Below, one piece after another: positions 52,522-60,890 of a stretch of DNA of 64,000 nucleotides (positions are counted from its first letter, which is position 1; each line of letters starts with the position of its first letter). Source of the stretch: Candidatus Lernaella stagnicola (GTDB lineage: Bacteria > Lernaellota > Lernaellaia > Lernaellales > Lernaellaceae). Both the position numbers and the translations under genes were made by a program. Where the stretch lies: assembly GCA_030765525.1 (NCBI GenBank), contig JAVCCK010000042.1, positions 1-64,000 of the forward strand, in the 5' to 3' direction. A model generated the notes under the pieces. The model did not search any database. It saw only the letters and a program-made list of their open reading frames with translations, and was not told the DNA's origin.

Positions 52522-54280
52522 GTCGCTCTCTTCTGATTTTGTTGACGGCGGATGCGTGTTCGCCTCGTGCCGTCAGTTGGCCGTCGTGAACGCGATAACG
52601 CACCAACGGTTCCGGTAGGTTGTGGATCACCGCGCCTCGCTTCAGCAGCTTGAGCCACAGCGCAAAATCCTGCGCGACGGGCTCATCCGGATAACCTCCG
52701 ACGTCGAGCACGCACGAACGGCGAAACACAACCGTGGGGTGATTTAGAAACCAATTGGATCGCGCGGCTTGGTTTGCCGTCACAATCGCCGGATGGTGTG
52801 TCTGCCCCGACCTGTCGAACCACTCGATCTGCCCGCCCAACACATCCACATCGGAGTGACGCGCCAAATGACGAGCCTGTTTCGCGAATCGCTGGGGCAT
52901 CGATAGATCGTCGGCGTCCATACGCGCCACGAAATCCGATGCGCAATGCCGCAATCCTTCGTTCAGGGCTTCGGCAATACCTCGATTCTTAGCGAATCGA
53001 AGCAACGTTACGTGTGGCCGTCGCACCAAACCGTCCAAGGTCTGGATCGTTTCCGGATCCGTGCTTCCGTCATCCACCAGGACGATCATCCGCGGCCGAT
53101 GCGATTGCTCGTACACAGAAAAGAAAGCCGCGCGCAACCAGTTTGCCGGCGTATCGCGAACGGGCATCAAGACGTCGAAGTCCGGCCAACTCAATGCCCG
53201 CCGGTATTCCGCGTCGTGGTGACGAACGTGTTCGCCGATGTCGTGCCGCGTCTCAGCCTCTACAATTTCTCGCGCCGCCGTGACCCGCGATCCGTGTTCG
53301 CACCCGGTGTCGTTTAAGTACTTGATGAACCCTTGGTCCTCATCAACGAGGGGAGCGGCGCCATTGGTATTGAAGGGCACGCCGCCCACGCGACGCGCTA
53401 CGACCGGCACGCCGCACGCAAGCGCCTCGACGATCACATAGCTGCCGCTTTCACGAATTGACGGCACCATGAGCACGTCCATCGCCTGATAGTGTTCGGG
53501 CATATCGGACGGCGGCACGTCACCGGCGAATTCAATCCAATCGACATCGCTGACTCGCTTTTCGAGTACGCTCTGGTAGCTGTTCGCCAAGCCCATGCCG
53601 ACAAAACGAACCGTCCACCGCCTATCCGGATTGCCCCACGCCAAAAGCGCGTCGATAAACGCCGGCGGTATCTTTTCCGGCGAGACGCGTCCCGCGATCC
53701 CGGCAATCAAACGACGGGGACGAAAAACCGACAGATCGACGCCAAGCGGAATCGCCGTGATTTCCGCCGCCTGCCAGTTCGGTCCCAGGTTGTCCGGTGG
53801 ATAGTTCGACAAAATCGCGCGTGGCCGGCACCACGTGGGCTTCGCATCGGCGAAAACCAGTTCGTTATGGACGACCCACACGACCGGACAATCCGTAAAT
53901 CGTCCATAGATCACCGACGGCCCGTGGTGCACCAACAAGTCCGGCGCCGTCTCGTCGAGAAACGACCGGCATGCGTCATCCGATAGGCCCGGATGGACCG
54001 TCGCGTTCGGAAACTCGTAGGCCCCCCTTATTCCCGGGCTGACAACATGAACGTCCCACTCAAGACCCGTGTGTTGACACCACTGACTGACCATCCGCTG
54101 TATGCCGCCCGTCGTGAGGTCCCACGGGATTACGTGCGTAACGATCGGTCTGCCTGGTTCGCCGCCTTTCAGCGGCTCATCGTCGACTCGTCGCCAGCCG
54201 CGGTGTTCGGCTCGCGCAAACTGTCGTTGGCGCAGGCGTCGACGCGTCCCGTCCGGCCCAACGGCAAGTATCCTATTCAT
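52514..54280 (-). CDS. Phage-encoded dual glycosyltransferase (GT-B plus GT-A)
   Basis: The protein has 588 residues from ATG 54280; the longer frame has implausible composition. Residues about 45-360 form a GT4-like GT-B enzyme (HVIPWDLTTGGIQRMVSQW, IAGRVSPEKIPPAFIDALL, a YQAMDVLMVPSIRESGSYVI donor-site segment and VEALACGVPVVARRVGG). Residues about 380-565 form a GT2-like GT-A enzyme (FDVLMPVRDTPANWLRAAFF, VLVDDGSTD, KNRGIAEALNEGLRHC, MDADD). Both active sites look intact. It lies between major capsid and portal, so capsid or tail glycosylation is plausible. Sugar and target are unknown. Confidence 0.83.
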   Translation of the reverse strand: MNRILAVGPDGTRRRLRQRQFARAEHRGWRRVDDEPLKGGEPGRPIVTHVIPWDLTTGGIQRMVSQWCQHTGLEWDVHVVSPGIRGAYEFPNATVHPGLSDDACRSFLDETAPDLLVHHGPSVIYGRFTDCPVVWVVHNELVFADAKPTWCRPRAILSNYPPDNLGPNWQAAEITAIPLGVDLSVFRPRRLIAGIAGRVSPEKIPPAFIDALLAWGNPDRRWTVRFVGMGLANSYQSVLEKRVSDVDWIEFAGDVPPSDMPEHYQAMDVLMVPSIRESGSYVIVEALACGVPVVARRVGGVPFNTNGAAPLVDEDQGFIKYLNDTGCEHGSRVTAAREIVEAETRHDIGEHVRHHDAEYRRALSWPDFDVLMPVRDTPANWLRAAFFSVYEQSHRPRMIVLVDDGSTDPETIQTLDGLVRRPHVTLLRFAKNRGIAEALNEGLRHCASDFVARMDADDLSMPQRFAKQARHLARHSDVDVLGGQIEWFDRSGQTHHPAIVTANQAARSNWFLNHPTVVFRRSCVLDVGGYPDEPVAQDFALWLKLLKRGAVIHNLPEPLVRYRVHDGQLTARGEHASAVNKIRRERHG

Positions 54281-54348
54281 CTTTTCGGAAGGTGGGGCGG
54301 CACGGCGCAATGCCGCACCGCCCCGGCTGGGGGTGGGAGTGAGACAAG

Positions 54349-55242
54349 TTAGGAGACTTGGATATCGACGACGCCGTAGTTGTTCGTGCCGTCGTGAGGA
54401 GCCGAGATCCAGCCGTAGTAGATCGTCGCCGTAACCTGCGCATGCACGAAACGACCGTCCGAACCCGCCAATTTCGTCGTGATCGGCTGCGGGTCCGCCC
54501 AGGCGACCGCTTCGCGATGCAGCAACAGACAATGCGTCACGTCGCTGCCGCTGACGCTCGTCGTGCGCAGACTCGTCGACATATACACCGGCACGCCGAA
54601 AATGCTGCCCAACACGCCGGTCGTCATCGCCTGGCTGCCCGTGAAGTCAGCCGAACTGAACTGGTCGGTCGCTCGAATCGCCGCATACAATTTCGGATTG
54701 AGCACGAACGCCCTGCCCTCCTGCGGCAGATCCTGGTCGTCGAAATACCGCACCGCCGTATTGAGCGCGTCGATGATGTCGGCGTCGGACTTGGCGTCCA
54801 AACCCGTCAAATCCACCGCCGAATGGGCCGAACTGGAGTAGATTTGCGCCATGTCGTAGTCCACGTACTCCGCCAGCGCGTATCCGAGCTTCGCCGTGTA
54901 TTTGCCGATCAGATCCTGATTCGCAAAAACCAACAGCGGATCGGAAATCTCCACGCTTGCGTACTTCTTCCGATCAATGGCCAACTCCACGCTCGCTGCG
55001 TCGGTAAGCTGCGGATCGAACAATGCCTGTTTGGTTTCCGGAATGTCCTGCACGTCGGTTCGCTGAAGGTTCTTGAACACCGGAATCAACGCCGTATCGC
55101 CGCCCCCGGCGAACAACGGATTCCAGTTCTCAAGCAGACCGGCAATCACCAAGTTCTTTTCGTACGCGTCAATCGTTTGCGCCGACCAGATTTCCGGAAC
55201 GAATTCTTCGTGCGTTGTCGTAGTCAAAGTGCCCGAGGCCAT
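54349..55242 (-). CDS. Major capsid protein (HK97-like fold)
   Basis: The protein has 297 residues with AAGGA upstream. The sequence has the acidic N-arm, YASVEISDPLLVFANQDLIG (E-loop-like) and ALAEYVDYDMAQIY (P-domain helix), and a C-terminal SDGRFVHAQVTATIYYGW strand. It resembles P22-coat-like or P2A-type capsids annotated in many environmental phages. No protease gene is present, so maturation cleavage is not supported. It lies directly after the scaffold gene. Confidence 0.78.
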   Translation of the reverse strand: MASGTLTTTTHEEFVPEIWSAQTIDAYEKNLVIAGLLENWNPLFAGGGDTALIPVFKNLQRTDVQDIPETKQALFDPQLTDAASVELAIDRKKYASVEISDPLLVFANQDLIGKYTAKLGYALAEYVDYDMAQIYSSSAHSAVDLTGLDAKSDADIIDALNTAVRYFDDQDLPQEGRAFVLNPKLYAAIRATDQFSSADFTGSQAMTTGVLGSIFGVPVYMSTSLRTTSVSGSDVTHCLLLHREAVAWADPQPITTKLAGSDGRFVHAQVTATIYYGWISAPHDGTNNYGVVDIQVS

Positions 55243-55244
55243 TT

Positions 55245-55874
55245 CTATTCCTTTCCACGTCGACCGCTGTGAAGCGCTTCATTGACCGTTCGCTTCACCG
55301 CCGGCTCAAGCTGCCGGTATTCACCGGAATTGACGACGGCGCGCGCCCATTCGAACCCACCCTTGGTTTGGGCCGGATCCGATCCACGCGCTCCCGTCCC
55401 GCCGCCCGCCGGGGCGTTACGTAGCTCGTCCGGAATGAAGTGTTGGTCCGCCAACGCCTCATCCAACGGTCGATCATTGATTGTGATGATTTCCTGATTA
55501 CCGTCGTCGCCTGTGGCGATTTCGATTTTGTGCTTCTTCAGCACAGCCATGGCCACGGGGTGAAGCCTTTCAATGACCCCGGCTTTACGCAGTGCCGCCG
55601 CGATTTCGTGGTCGACCCGGTACTGCCGGAATTCCCCCGATACGTTCTCCATGTCCGCGACGTGTTTTCTCGTTTGCTCTTCAGTTTCCTGTCGCGTCTC
55701 GGCCAAGTCGCGTTCCGCTTGCTCCAGCGCCTCCCGACTTTCGGCCGTCTTTTCCGCAAGGCGCTTGGCAAACGTTCGGTTATATTCCTCTCGCAAATGA
55801 GGAAACATCTGCAGCGCTTCGCGCAAACTACCCGGTATGGAACCGGTCGATTCCGTTTGAGGCTCGTCAGCCAT
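55245..55874 (-). CDS. Scaffolding protein
   Basis: The protein has 209 residues with a long coiled coil at about 25-90 (EYNRTFAKRLAEKTAESREA, LEQAERDLAETRQETEEQTR) and a positively charged C-terminus (NEALHSGRRGKE), the usual plan of a separate scaffold that binds the capsid protein. GAGG precedes the ATG by 4 nt. It sits 2 nt before the capsid gene on the minus strand. Confidence 0.72.
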   Translation of the reverse strand: MADEPQTESTGSIPGSLREALQMFPHLREEYNRTFAKRLAEKTAESREALEQAERDLAETRQETEEQTRKHVADMENVSGEFRQYRVDHEIAAALRKAGVIERLHPVAMAVLKKHKIEIATGDDGNQEIITINDRPLDEALADQHFIPDELRNAPAGGGTGARGSDPAQTKGGFEWARAVVNSGEYRQLEPAVKRTVNEALHSGRRGKE

Positions 55875-56026
55875 CCATTCACCTCAGTATTTCTGTTTAA
55901 TGAATTAATTTCCCACGCCGCCCGTGGCGGCCTCGCAGACTAATTGCAGCTCGATATTTCGAATTGGAGTAGCGCAAAGAAAATGCGCCATACCGCAAAG
56001 TGTGGCTCCCATGTCATGCTGTGTTC

Positions 56027-57244
56027 CTACCAAAACGCCGGCTGGTGCCGGGTCGTGTGCAACGCGTAACGAAGCGCGTCGCAGGTGTGATCGTCTTCTT
56101 TTCTGGGTATCTCGCCCGTTCCGTGTTCATCCCAGCGATAGCTGGTCATTTCACGAATCGTTTCCGTGCAACGCCGATGGATGACCAAACCCACGTGCCC
56201 GTCGCGCGGAGCCAGTAGACCCGCTACCCGTTGAATTCCCGCCAACACATCATTGTTCGCCGCACGCGCCGCCAGACCCGCTTGTCGAAATGCTTGAATG
56301 CTTCCCGGCGCACTTGGGTCGCAATAGAAAATCCCTTGCCCGTATTGTTCAACCAATCGCTTCGCAATGCTTACCCACGTGCGCGAGCCGGCCCCGGCAA
56401 CGAGCACGCCGCGATGCACTTCCTCGGCCGCCACGCACCAGCGCTCATCCCCGCAACAGCGTTGCATGACCAGAATCACGCCGGGATGACGAAATCCCCA
56501 GTCGACCCCGTATCGTGTTTCCACCACCGGCCCTAGATCGTCTTCCACCGCGTGAAGGCGAAGCGAAAAATCATTGTATATCTGCCCGACAAATGCGTCG
56601 AAGCTGGCTTCGTACTCCCGGCGAAAATATGGCTCCGGTAAGCGCTGTTTCGCTTTCTTCACCTCTTCAGCCATACCCTGAATCGCCGCATTGGCCACGG
56701 TCGGCCAAGTGTGGAAAGAATAATCCGCGTCACCCGCCAACGCGGGCTCGACCAAATGCCGATAAAACCAATTTCGCCCAAGCGGCGTCGTTGAAAAGAT
56801 CGCCCAACCGGCGCGATCCGTCAGCCGCATCCGCAGCCCACCCAACCACGCCTCCGCCTTCACCCGCGCCGCCTCGTCCACCCACAGTCCGTCCAGCCCC
56901 TCCGCCACGAGGGTTTCAGGCCTTTCGGTTGTCTTGAAATCCACCGTGATGCCACCGCGCAGCCGCAATTCGCGATCCGCCCTGCGATAACTCTCAAGCA
57001 AAACGCCGCTCATACCGCCTAACGCTGTAAACAACTCCCGCTGTTGCACCTTTCCGATGCTGTAGGTAGGCGCAGCCGCCCAGTAATGCAGAGCGCCCCT
57101 CTTCACAACGCGGTCCCGATATATTCGGCGTAGAAACTCCCGCGCCGCCGCGTGCGTCTTTCCCGCACGCACTCCGGCTGCGATCGTCGCAAACCGCCGG
57201 CATTCCCGGTGAAACCGGGCCTGTTCGCTATGAGGTCGATACAC
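56027..57244 (-). CDS. terL: Terminase large subunit
   Basis: This 405-residue DNA-packaging motor and headful/cos nuclease has Walker A AGVRAGKT (23-30), Walker B GLWVDEAA (119-126) with the catalytic Glu, and a motor-coupling motif FSTTPLG (150-156). The C-terminal nuclease has its first Asp at D248 (GVDWGF) and acidic residues in EDDHTCDALRYAL. It is slightly shorter than typical (450-550) but all core motifs are intact. The start lies 3 nt from the TerS stop. About 150 non-coding bases separate it from the scaffold gene. Confidence 0.92.
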   Translation of the reverse strand: MYRPHSEQARFHRECRRFATIAAGVRAGKTHAAAREFLRRIYRDRVVKRGALHYWAAAPTYSIGKVQQRELFTALGGMSGVLLESYRRADRELRLRGGITVDFKTTERPETLVAEGLDGLWVDEAARVKAEAWLGGLRMRLTDRAGWAIFSTTPLGRNWFYRHLVEPALAGDADYSFHTWPTVANAAIQGMAEEVKKAKQRLPEPYFRREYEASFDAFVGQIYNDFSLRLHAVEDDLGPVVETRYGVDWGFRHPGVILVMQRCCGDERWCVAAEEVHRGVLVAGAGSRTWVSIAKRLVEQYGQGIFYCDPSAPGSIQAFRQAGLAARAANNDVLAGIQRVAGLLAPRDGHVGLVIHRRCTETIREMTSYRWDEHGTGEIPRKEDDHTCDALRYALHTTRHQPAFW

Positions 57245-57247
57245 GTT

Positions 57248-57664
57248 CTATTTGCTTGTTGGAAGGAAACGAGCCAAAGCGTCACGCAGCGCCTCTTCGT
57301 AATATCCCCCGGCTGCCGCACCGCCCGGCTCGCGATAGAAACCCTGTAATTCCGCCAAATCTTTCAAAATCGCCATGGAATCCCGCACGTTCCCCGCCTG
57401 CTCGGCGATCGCAAACAAGCTCGCCCTTTTCTGGATATGCCACTCAACCGTCATGTCACCCCGCGACTTGCTCGCCACTCGATTCCCAAAGCGACGCAAG
57501 TATCGTAGCGCTTGCCGGCGGCTGATGCCCCACTCGTCGACGCATCGCTCGATCGCCACCTCGCGCCCGCACCCTTCCGAAAGCCACTGTTCAACTCGTT
57601 CCAGTCGACTTGCCAATTGTCGCTTCGTAATTCGGGGGTTTTTCTCGCTTCGGTTTTTGTTCAT
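57248..57664 (-). CDS. Terminase small subunit-like DNA-binding protein
   Basis: The protein has 138 residues. A helix-turn-helix-like region (KRQLASRLERVEQWLSEGCG, WGISRRQALRYLRRFGNRV) is followed by a helical oligomerisation segment (IAEQAGNVRDSMAILKDLAE). It lies immediately upstream of TerL. The start with AGGGTAGG before ATG overlaps the end of the upstream regulator by 74 bp, unusual but allowed. The call rests on position and HTH character. Confidence 0.7.
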   Translation of the reverse strand: MNKNRSEKNPRITKRQLASRLERVEQWLSEGCGREVAIERCVDEWGISRRQALRYLRRFGNRVASKSRGDMTVEWHIQKRASLFAIAEQAGNVRDSMAILKDLAELQGFYREPGGAAAGGYYEEALRDALARFLPTSK

Positions 57665-57923
57665 TGCCTACCCTCGTCACCTCGGTTTTCGTCCGTCCGT
57701 TTCTACCGCCAAAACGCTTTACGTAGTATGCGGGGATCAGGGTCCGCAAATGTTCGACGTCCTTGCCTTGCCCCGTCAGCTCTTTCAATATTTTGAACCA
57801 AGCGCGATAATAGATGAATTGAACTTGTTGATATGACATTCCTAATTTTCGCCCGATTTCCCCAAAACTCGCTTGCGGAACAATGCCTAATTCCTTTTCC
57901 AGTTCGCTCCTTATACGCGACAT
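57591..57923 (-). CDS. Sigma region-4-like HTH protein (phage late regulator?)
   Basis: The protein has 110 residues from ATG 57923, with GAGG 9 nt upstream. Residues about 1-50 look like a sigma-70 region-4 helix-turn-helix (RSELEKELGIVPQASFGEIG, RKLGMSYQQVQFIYYRAW). A basic C-terminal half (KRFGGRNGRTKTEVTRVGNE) could contact DNA. It could be a late-gene activator. It lies first in front of the terminase genes. Confidence 0.58.
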   Translation of the reverse strand: MSRIRSELEKELGIVPQASFGEIGRKLGMSYQQVQFIYYRAWFKILKELTGQGKDVEHLRTLIPAYYVKRFGGRNGRTKTEVTRVGNEQKPKREKPPNYEATIGKSTGTS

Positions 57924-58029
57924 ACTTTTAACCTCATCACACAAAAAAGCCCGCAACCTCTGAGGCTTTTGCGAGCTTGACGTTGTTATATCACAATAAT
58001 CCCGCTTATACAACACAGCGCCAAATATT

Positions 58030-58410
58030 TTACGTACGATTTGCATCGATACGACGTATCCTCCACAAATGATTGATGATTTTCGCCTCAATTTTCGACA
58101 CCCACCGATAGGCCGCACTTTTCCCGACCCGTCGCGCCCTCTGGACAATGTCGATCGCGCCGCCTTCCCGCACAAATGAGTAGTAAACATGACGCTCCCG
58201 CTCACCCGGCAGTACGTATTCAACGACGCGTCCGATCTCCAGGATTCGCGCCAGCCGTGCCTCCTTGCGCCCCTTCTCTCCGTATCCACCGCGATTTGTA
58301 GTTCCACTGCTTAAGTAATGCTCCATTTTTGCGGCCGACGAACGCGGCAACTCGCCGTTTTCCGCCAACGTTACGTATTGTTCCACCCATTTCCTGATGT
58401 CGTGGCCCAT
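58030..58410 (-). CDS. Sigma-like HTH regulator of the phage block
   Basis: The protein has 126 residues from ATG 58410, with GGAGG 5 nt upstream. It has a helical N-terminus (MGHDIRKWVEQYVTLAENGE) and a C-terminal helix-turn-helix (VQRARRVGKSAAYRWVSKIE) with high Arg/Lys content, like phage late regulators of the sigma-r4 or ArpU/Q type. It is the first leftward gene facing the repressor. The preceding interval 58411-58662 contains the operator candidates and possible short frames such as 58371-58589, which overlaps this gene and lacks support. Confidence 0.6.
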   Translation of the reverse strand: MGHDIRKWVEQYVTLAENGELPRSSAAKMEHYLSSGTTNRGGYGEKGRKEARLARILEIGRVVEYVLPGERERHVYYSFVREGGAIDIVQRARRVGKSAAYRWVSKIEAKIINHLWRIRRIDANRT

Positions 58411-58618
58411 ATTTCCTCCACTCCTAACGCTTGAACCACTTTCGATTGAAGCGAGTTCGCGCTTTCCATCGCGCCTCGCATTCTCACCGCTCGTCTCAGG
58501 ACAGCGCCGATACTCCTCGACTTGTCGAACCCACATGACCGTTGTACAGTTTCGAATGCGATCGCCGCCCGAGGATTTGCACCGGACACAGCATCGCATT
58601 ATATTACGAGGGCGTCAA

Positions 58619-58643
58619 GAATAATCGTAGAATAATTTATTCT
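58619..58643. promoter_or_regulatory. Candidate repressor operator
   Basis: AGAATAA (58619-58625) is repeated at 58629-58635, which then forms a perfect inverted repeat AGAATAA-T-TTATTCT (58629-58643). The region lies between the divergent repressor and early regulator genes, 20 bp before the repressor start. AT richness contrasts with the surroundings. Confidence 0.62.
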
Positions 58644-58662
58644 CGGCGGAAAGGGCTTTCTC

Positions 58663-59334
58663 TTGTTCGCTAAGCGAATTCGCGAAATCAGAGACCGTTT
58701 CTTCGACGGCAACAACGTTCGCTTCGCCGAAACAATCGGTGCCAAAGAGGCCAGCGTCCGGAGTTGGATCACCGGCCGCTCTGTTCCGGGAGGATTATAT
58801 CTCGCACAAATATGCGTAATATTGAATGTATCGCCTGCTTGGTTGCTCACAGGCCGAGGCCAGGTTGTCGCCGATCCCTTGCCGATCCCCGATCTTAAAA
58901 TCGTCGCTCGCGCGTCATCCGCCCTCAAGCAGACGCAACGGCTCTTGCGCGCTGTTCCAATTCTCAGTGACCCCGCCGCCGCGGGCGATCCACGCAACAT
59001 AAATGATAACGACATCGAAGATTTCGCCGTGATTTACGACCATTGGCACGGCCGCGAACAACGTGCCTTACGCATCAAAGGCGAATCGATGTCGCCCCTA
59101 CTTCACGACGGCGACATTGTCGGAATCGATATTTCGCTTTCCAACGATCCGCGAGAACTTAACGGCCGCATAGTCTCCGCCCGCTGTGCCGACGGCGTCG
59201 TGATCAAGCGACTTACTCTCTCCGGCAGCCATGTCGTATTACTTTCCGAGAATCCGGATTTCCCGCCGCTGGTCTTCGACGTCCAACATGACGCCATTAT
59301 CGGACCCGTCATATGGGCTTGGCACAAATTTTAA
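58663..59334 (+). CDS. LexA/CI-like S24 autocleaving repressor
   Basis: The protein has 223 residues from TTG 58663 (GGAAAGGG upstream). The N-terminal helix-turn-helix (AKRIREIRDRFFDGNNVRFA, IGAKEASVRSWITGR) is followed by a linker with an Ala107-Gly108 cleavage pair and an S24 peptidase domain with the Ser142/Lys182 dyad (KGESMSPLLHDGD; VVIKRL). RecA-stimulated self-cleavage is expected, linking the phage block to DNA damage. Its TAA overlaps the stop of the convergent host amylase gene by 4 nt (TTAA), which gives the right border of the block. Confidence 0.88.
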   Translation: MFAKRIREIRDRFFDGNNVRFAETIGAKEASVRSWITGRSVPGGLYLAQICVILNVSPAWLLTGRGQVVADPLPIPDLKIVARASSALKQTQRLLRAVPILSDPAAAGDPRNINDNDIEDFAVIYDHWHGREQRALRIKGESMSPLLHDGDIVGIDISLSNDPRELNGRIVSARCADGVVIKRLTLSGSHVVLLSENPDFPPLVFDVQHDAIIGPVIWAWHKF

Positions 59335-60827
59335 TCGCCGCCTGCTCCCGCTTCAAGCAAGTGATATCCCCACGGTCGTAATATGACATAAAGTCCTTCC
59401 TCTGCCATCTCGCGGGGCGAACGCTCGTACTCGTTGGCATCGGCCCGGTCCATGATTTTTACTTTATCACCATTACAGAGATTCCATATCACACGCGCGT
59501 GGCGTTCCGCGTCCGAGAAGTTGACAACTACCAGAAACCGCCTCGCGTTCACTTTCCACTCATGGGCAACAATATGCAAAAACCCCTCGTCGCCCGCCCA
59601 AGCCGGTTCACGACGACATTGCGCCCATTCCCCTCCTCGCAATCCCGTGTCGGTCAACCAAGTCAAAAAACGCGAATAGAATTCTTTCAACTCCTCATCA
59701 AGAATTTCCTGCGGACGCCTTCGCAGTTGCACCGGCAAACGTACTTGCGCCCCCTCCATTTGCCCCTCATGTAACAACACGCTGCCGGGAATTGTTAGAG
59801 CGATCACGGCCGCGGCTTGGTGCTTCGACGAGTCGAAAATACCGGCGACTCGTTTTTCGTCATGGTTTTCCAAAAAGCGAAGTGATTTATTTTGATATGA
59901 TATATCTGCCCATAAATGCTGCACTATGCGGTCGGAGTCGCCGTGAATGATTCGATCATAGAATTCCTTGTCATACGTCGCCGCAAAGCCGAGTTCCTGA
60001 AGTCGGTGCTCCATACCCCAGTACGCTTCTGCGAGAAAAAAGAACTCCTCGCAATCCTCACGTACTTCCCGGATTACTTCATCCCAATATTCTTTGACCG
60101 GCGCATCGTGCCAAGCCGCACCTAACCTGCTACTCCACGTCCTCTCCATGACGTCGCTCAATGCCAGCATCGCCATATCGCAACGAACGCCGTCGCTGAT
60201 CTCGGAAATACTTCGCAACGTTTCCACCATCGCCGCTCGGAGTCCCGGGTGCCGCAAATCCAACTGGGCGGTATCGGTCCACGGGGGGAAATACGGGTCG
60301 CGTCCGAAAAACACGTGTACCGCCTCACCGCGGTATTGAATCGCGAAGGTTTCTCCCGGGATCTCGGCCGCCGCCCTCATGTAGTATTCGGGGTATTCCA
60401 ATACCCACCGATGATCGCGCGCCGTGTGATTCGGCACAAAATCGAGTATCAACCCGATGTCGCGGGCCAGAAGCCGCTCTCGCAAGACCTTGAGCGCTTC
60501 TCTACCGCCAAGTTCCGCGGCCACTTCATACGCTTGCACGGCGAACGGTGAGCCGATCACATCCGCCGGCGTAAAATCGGGCAGTGCCTGGCGATACTCG
60601 GTTTGGAGGTCCGGATGCTCCGCGGCAATACGCTTCCCTACCGAACCTGTCTGCCAAACACCCATCAGCCAAAGGAAATCGACGCCGAGATTGGCGACGC
60701 GATCCAATTCTTCTTCCGGGATTTCAGCTAGCGAGATTCTCCGACCGGCTCCCGCCGCAAGTTCGGCAAGCCACACGCGGGCGTTGACTTCAAACACGAT
60801 GGCATTTGATTTCCAGTGTTTCGTCAT
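59331..60827 (-). CDS. GH13 alpha-amylase-family enzyme
   Basis: This 498-residue protein is a cytoplasmic (no signal peptide) glycoside hydrolase or transglycosylase of the alpha-amylase clan. Conserved regions are region I DFVPNHT (129-135), region II DGVRCDMA with nucleophile D217, region III FLAEAYWG with acid/base E267, and region IV ENHDEKR with D323. A C-terminal beta domain (FLVVVNFSDAERHARVIWNL) follows. The early segment IVFEVNARVWL is typical of the family. Exact specificity is not assignable. It borders the phage block, overlapping its last gene by four bases at the stop codons. Confidence 0.88.
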   Translation of the reverse strand: MTKHWKSNAIVFEVNARVWLAELAAGAGRRISLAEIPEEELDRVANLGVDFLWLMGVWQTGSVGKRIAAEHPDLQTEYRQALPDFTPADVIGSPFAVQAYEVAAELGGREALKVLRERLLARDIGLILDFVPNHTARDHRWVLEYPEYYMRAAAEIPGETFAIQYRGEAVHVFFGRDPYFPPWTDTAQLDLRHPGLRAAMVETLRSISEISDGVRCDMAMLALSDVMERTWSSRLGAAWHDAPVKEYWDEVIREVREDCEEFFFLAEAYWGMEHRLQELGFAATYDKEFYDRIIHGDSDRIVQHLWADISYQNKSLRFLENHDEKRVAGIFDSSKHQAAAVIALTIPGSVLLHEGQMEGAQVRLPVQLRRRPQEILDEELKEFYSRFLTWLTDTGLRGGEWAQCRREPAWAGDEGFLHIVAHEWKVNARRFLVVVNFSDAERHARVIWNLCNGDKVKIMDRADANEYERSPREMAEEGLYVILRPWGYHLLEAGAGGD

Positions 60828-60890
60828 GTTGTCCGATTCTACCGCGCGACGCTCCGTTGCCCGCGCCGGGCCCGACCGGCCTGTCAGGTT

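Larger units (their letters stand above)
39328..59334. mobile_element. Prophage-derived or gene-transfer-agent-like particle locus
   Basis: A continuous 20-kb block carries regulator, packaging, head, tail and lysis genes on the minus strand and a LexA/CI-like repressor on the plus strand. Gene order and overlaps are phage-like. No integrase, recombinase, excisionase, primase, helicase or polymerase gene is present, and no direct repeats mark the ends. Both outer genes end inside 4-nt palindromic overlaps with the adjacent host genes (CTAG at 39328-39331; TTAA at 59331-59334). It could be a degraded prophage, a satellite or a domesticated particle. Borders are inferred from gene content. Confidence 0.8.

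Noticed and set aside
58371-58589. 72-codon minus-strand frame before the phage regulator
   Set aside because: It overlaps the better supported gene at 58030-58410, has no clear ribosome binding site and no recognisable sequence.
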